DNA from: Candidatus Methanovirga basalitermitum
GTDB taxonomy: Archaea; Methanobacteriota; Methanobacteria; Methanobacteriales; Methanobacteriaceae
Direction: 5' to 3'
Length of the DNA stretch: 7,311 nt
NCBI GenBank assembly: GCA_031284445.1
Contig: JAISZW010000033.1
Coordinates: 1 to 7,311 of the forward strand
Shown: in pieces, positions 6,013 through 7,311 of the stretch
How the letters are laid out: each line of letters begins with the position of its first letter
How positions within the stretch are numbered: the stretch's first letter is position 1
Translations under genes and position numbers: made by a program
Notes under the pieces: generated by a model
Told to the model about the DNA's origin: nothing
Databases searched by the model: none
Seen by the model: the letters and a program-made list of their open reading frames with translations, nothing else

Positions 6013-7065
6013 ATGAAAATCACCTATCAAGATAAGAAGAAGAATGTAATAGAGGTAATTCCTGAAACTCTTGATGATTTATGGCATCTATCACATATTG
6101 TTGAGAAAGGAGATCATATATCATCTAAAACTACAAGAAGAATTCAGAATACAACTGGAGATAAGATTAGAAATGATAGTGGTGTGAAAAAAATTTTTCA
6201 CCTGCAAATAGAACTTGAAAATGTTAACTTTCATATTTTCACAGGTAAACTTCGTTTAACTGGTTATATAACAAAGGGTCCTGAGGATTTAATTCCTCTT
6301 GGTTCATCACATACAATAGAAGTAAAATTAAACACTCCATTGAAAATCGAAAAATTAAAATGGAGTGGATGGGTTTTAAAACGTCTTAATAAAGCAATTG
6401 AATCATCAAAGAAGTTATTTGCAATTATTATCTCAATTGAAGATGATGTTGCAGATATTGGTCTTATGAGACAATTTGGTATAGAGTACTATGGTCCAAT
6501 CATTGGAAATATTTCAGGGAAAAGGATTGTGGATAAAAATAGAACTAAAAGTATAATAGATTTCTATCAAAATATCGTTAAGGCAATAATCAAATTTAAT
6601 AAGATTAATACAATAATTGTGGCAGGACCTGGATTTGTAAAAAACAGTTTTTACTCTTATTTAAGTGATAATTATCCTGAAATAGCTAAAAAATCTATTT
6701 TAGAAAGTACTGGGGCTGGTGGAAGATCAGGAATTCAGGAAATATTGAAGAAAGGAACTCTTGAGAAAATAAATTCTGAAAATATAATAGCTATTGAAAC
6801 ATCAAAGGTTAATGAAATTCTTAAAGAAATAGCAATATCACCATCCAAAATTGTTTATGGAAAAAAAGATGTTGAAACAGCTATTGTATCTGGTGCAGTT
6901 AAAAATTTATTGGTTTTAGATAACATTGTAAGAAGTGAGAATTTAGAGGAATTAATGGACTTAGTTGAGAATATGGGTGGTGAAGTTACTGTTATAAGTA
7001 GCCAACATGAAAGTGGAAAGCAATTAGAATCACTAGGTTCAATAGCTGCAAAATTAAGATTTTAA
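6013..7065 (+). CDS. pelA: Archaeal Pelota (Dom34), ribosome rescue factor
   Basis: Pelota resembles release factor eRF1. With an aEF1A/ABCE1-type partner it enters the A site of stalled ribosomes and promotes their splitting and mRNA surveillance in the cytoplasm. The 350-residue product has the full three-domain layout. The N-terminal Sm-like domain (about 1-128) has the family signature ETLDDLWHLSHIVEKGD (18-34). The central eRF1-like domain (about 132-250) has VAGPGF (203-208) and ESTGAGGRSGIQE (231-243). It has no GGQ, consistent with rescue without peptide hydrolysis. The C-terminal domain (about 255-350) ends SSQHESGKQLESLGSIAAKL. The ATG start gives the normal family N-terminus. No ribosome binding site is visible. 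The gene is divergent from the trp operon and separated from it by the MITE-like element. Nothing appears broken. Confidence 0.97.
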   Translation: MKITYQDKKKNVIEVIPETLDDLWHLSHIVEKGDHISSKTTRRIQNTTGDKIRNDSGVKKIFHLQIELENVNFHIFTGKLRLTGYITKGPEDLIPLGSSHTIEVKLNTPLKIEKLKWSGWVLKRLNKAIESSKKLFAIIISIEDDVADIGLMRQFGIEYYGPIIGNISGKRIVDKNRTKSIIDFYQNIVKAIIKFNKINTIIVAGPGFVKNSFYSYLSDNYPEIAKKSILESTGAGGRSGIQEILKKGTLEKINSENIIAIETSKVNEILKEIAISPSKIVYGKKDVETAIVSGAVKNLLVLDNIVRSENLEELMDLVENMGGEVTVISSQHESGKQLESLGSIAAKLRF

Positions 7066-7107
7066 ATATTTGTGGGTGAAATATCCAACTGTTGTGTAAT
7101 GGGTATG

Positions 7108-7132
7108 TTTTTTTTTTTTTTTTTTTTTTTTT
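7108..7132 (+). terminator. Oligo-T terminator of pelA with an uninterrupted run of 25 T
   Basis: Forty-two bases after the pelA stop is an unbroken run of 25 T with no clear hairpin before it. Archaeal RNA polymerase terminates at T tracts of about five or more, so this is a credible terminator. Its length is extreme and could be slippage in the genome or in sequencing. Beyond it, 7133-7311 is AT-rich with no gene; it has a small palindrome AGTAATT-AA-AATTACT at 7163-7178. Confidence 0.7.
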
Positions 7133-7311
7133 AAATGAATTTTTTTATAAATTTATAAATAAAGTAATTAAAATTACTCTATTATAAATATCATAATTAT
7201 AGTCATTTTGGAAAAGTTTGTCATTTTATAAAATATTATATCCAATATAATTTATTTAAATTTGATTTAAAGAATTTTTATAATTATAATTAAGATTAAT
7301 AATTGATAAAC

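Overview
The window reads as chromosomal DNA of a very AT-rich methanogenic archaeon, most likely a Methanobacteriales member of the Methanobrevibacter type. The main reason is an intact archaeal Pelota gene (an archaeal/eukaryotic ribosome-rescue factor, absent from bacteria). The low GC, AGA-dominated arginine codons, oligo-T terminators and GAGGTGA-type ribosome binding sites agree. The genus is an inference, not read directly.

Layout from left to right. Positions 1-766 hold no convincing intact gene: a 23-bp inverted repeat made of small hairpins, minus-strand coding-like debris, an A-rich stretch and a possible TATA box. Positions 767-1586 hold a short broken frame with a CxxxC(xx)C motif, followed by a small intact radical SAM protein of the NrdG/activase type (945-1586) that ends in an oligo-T terminator. 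Positions 1614-2077 are gene-free and look like decayed coding sequence.

Positions 2078-5555 are a minus-strand tryptophan operon read trpC -> trpF/trpB -> trpA. These genes carry out the last steps from phosphoribosylanthranilate to tryptophan. trpE, trpG and trpD are not in the window, and trpC is the promoter-proximal gene. trpF and trpB form one 609-codon frame, but an excellent internal ribosome binding site and GTG lie at the domain boundary, so free TrpB could also be made. Between trpB and trpA a 60-bp tandem duplication of the cistron junction has created a 19-residue chimeric mini-ORF that abuts both genes without a gap.

The divergent space between trpC and the Pelota gene (5556-6012) carries a roughly 230-bp non-coding element with perfect 18-bp terminal inverted repeats and an internal 50-bp tandem repeat of hairpins, which looks like a MITE. 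The Pelota gene (6013-7065) follows, then an exceptionally long 25-T tract that probably terminates it.

The most noteworthy points are the trpB/trpA junction duplication with its mini-ORF, the trpF-trpB fusion that retains a trpB start signal, the MITE-like element and its related hairpins at the far left, and the radical SAM gene flanked by short cysteine-containing reading frames.
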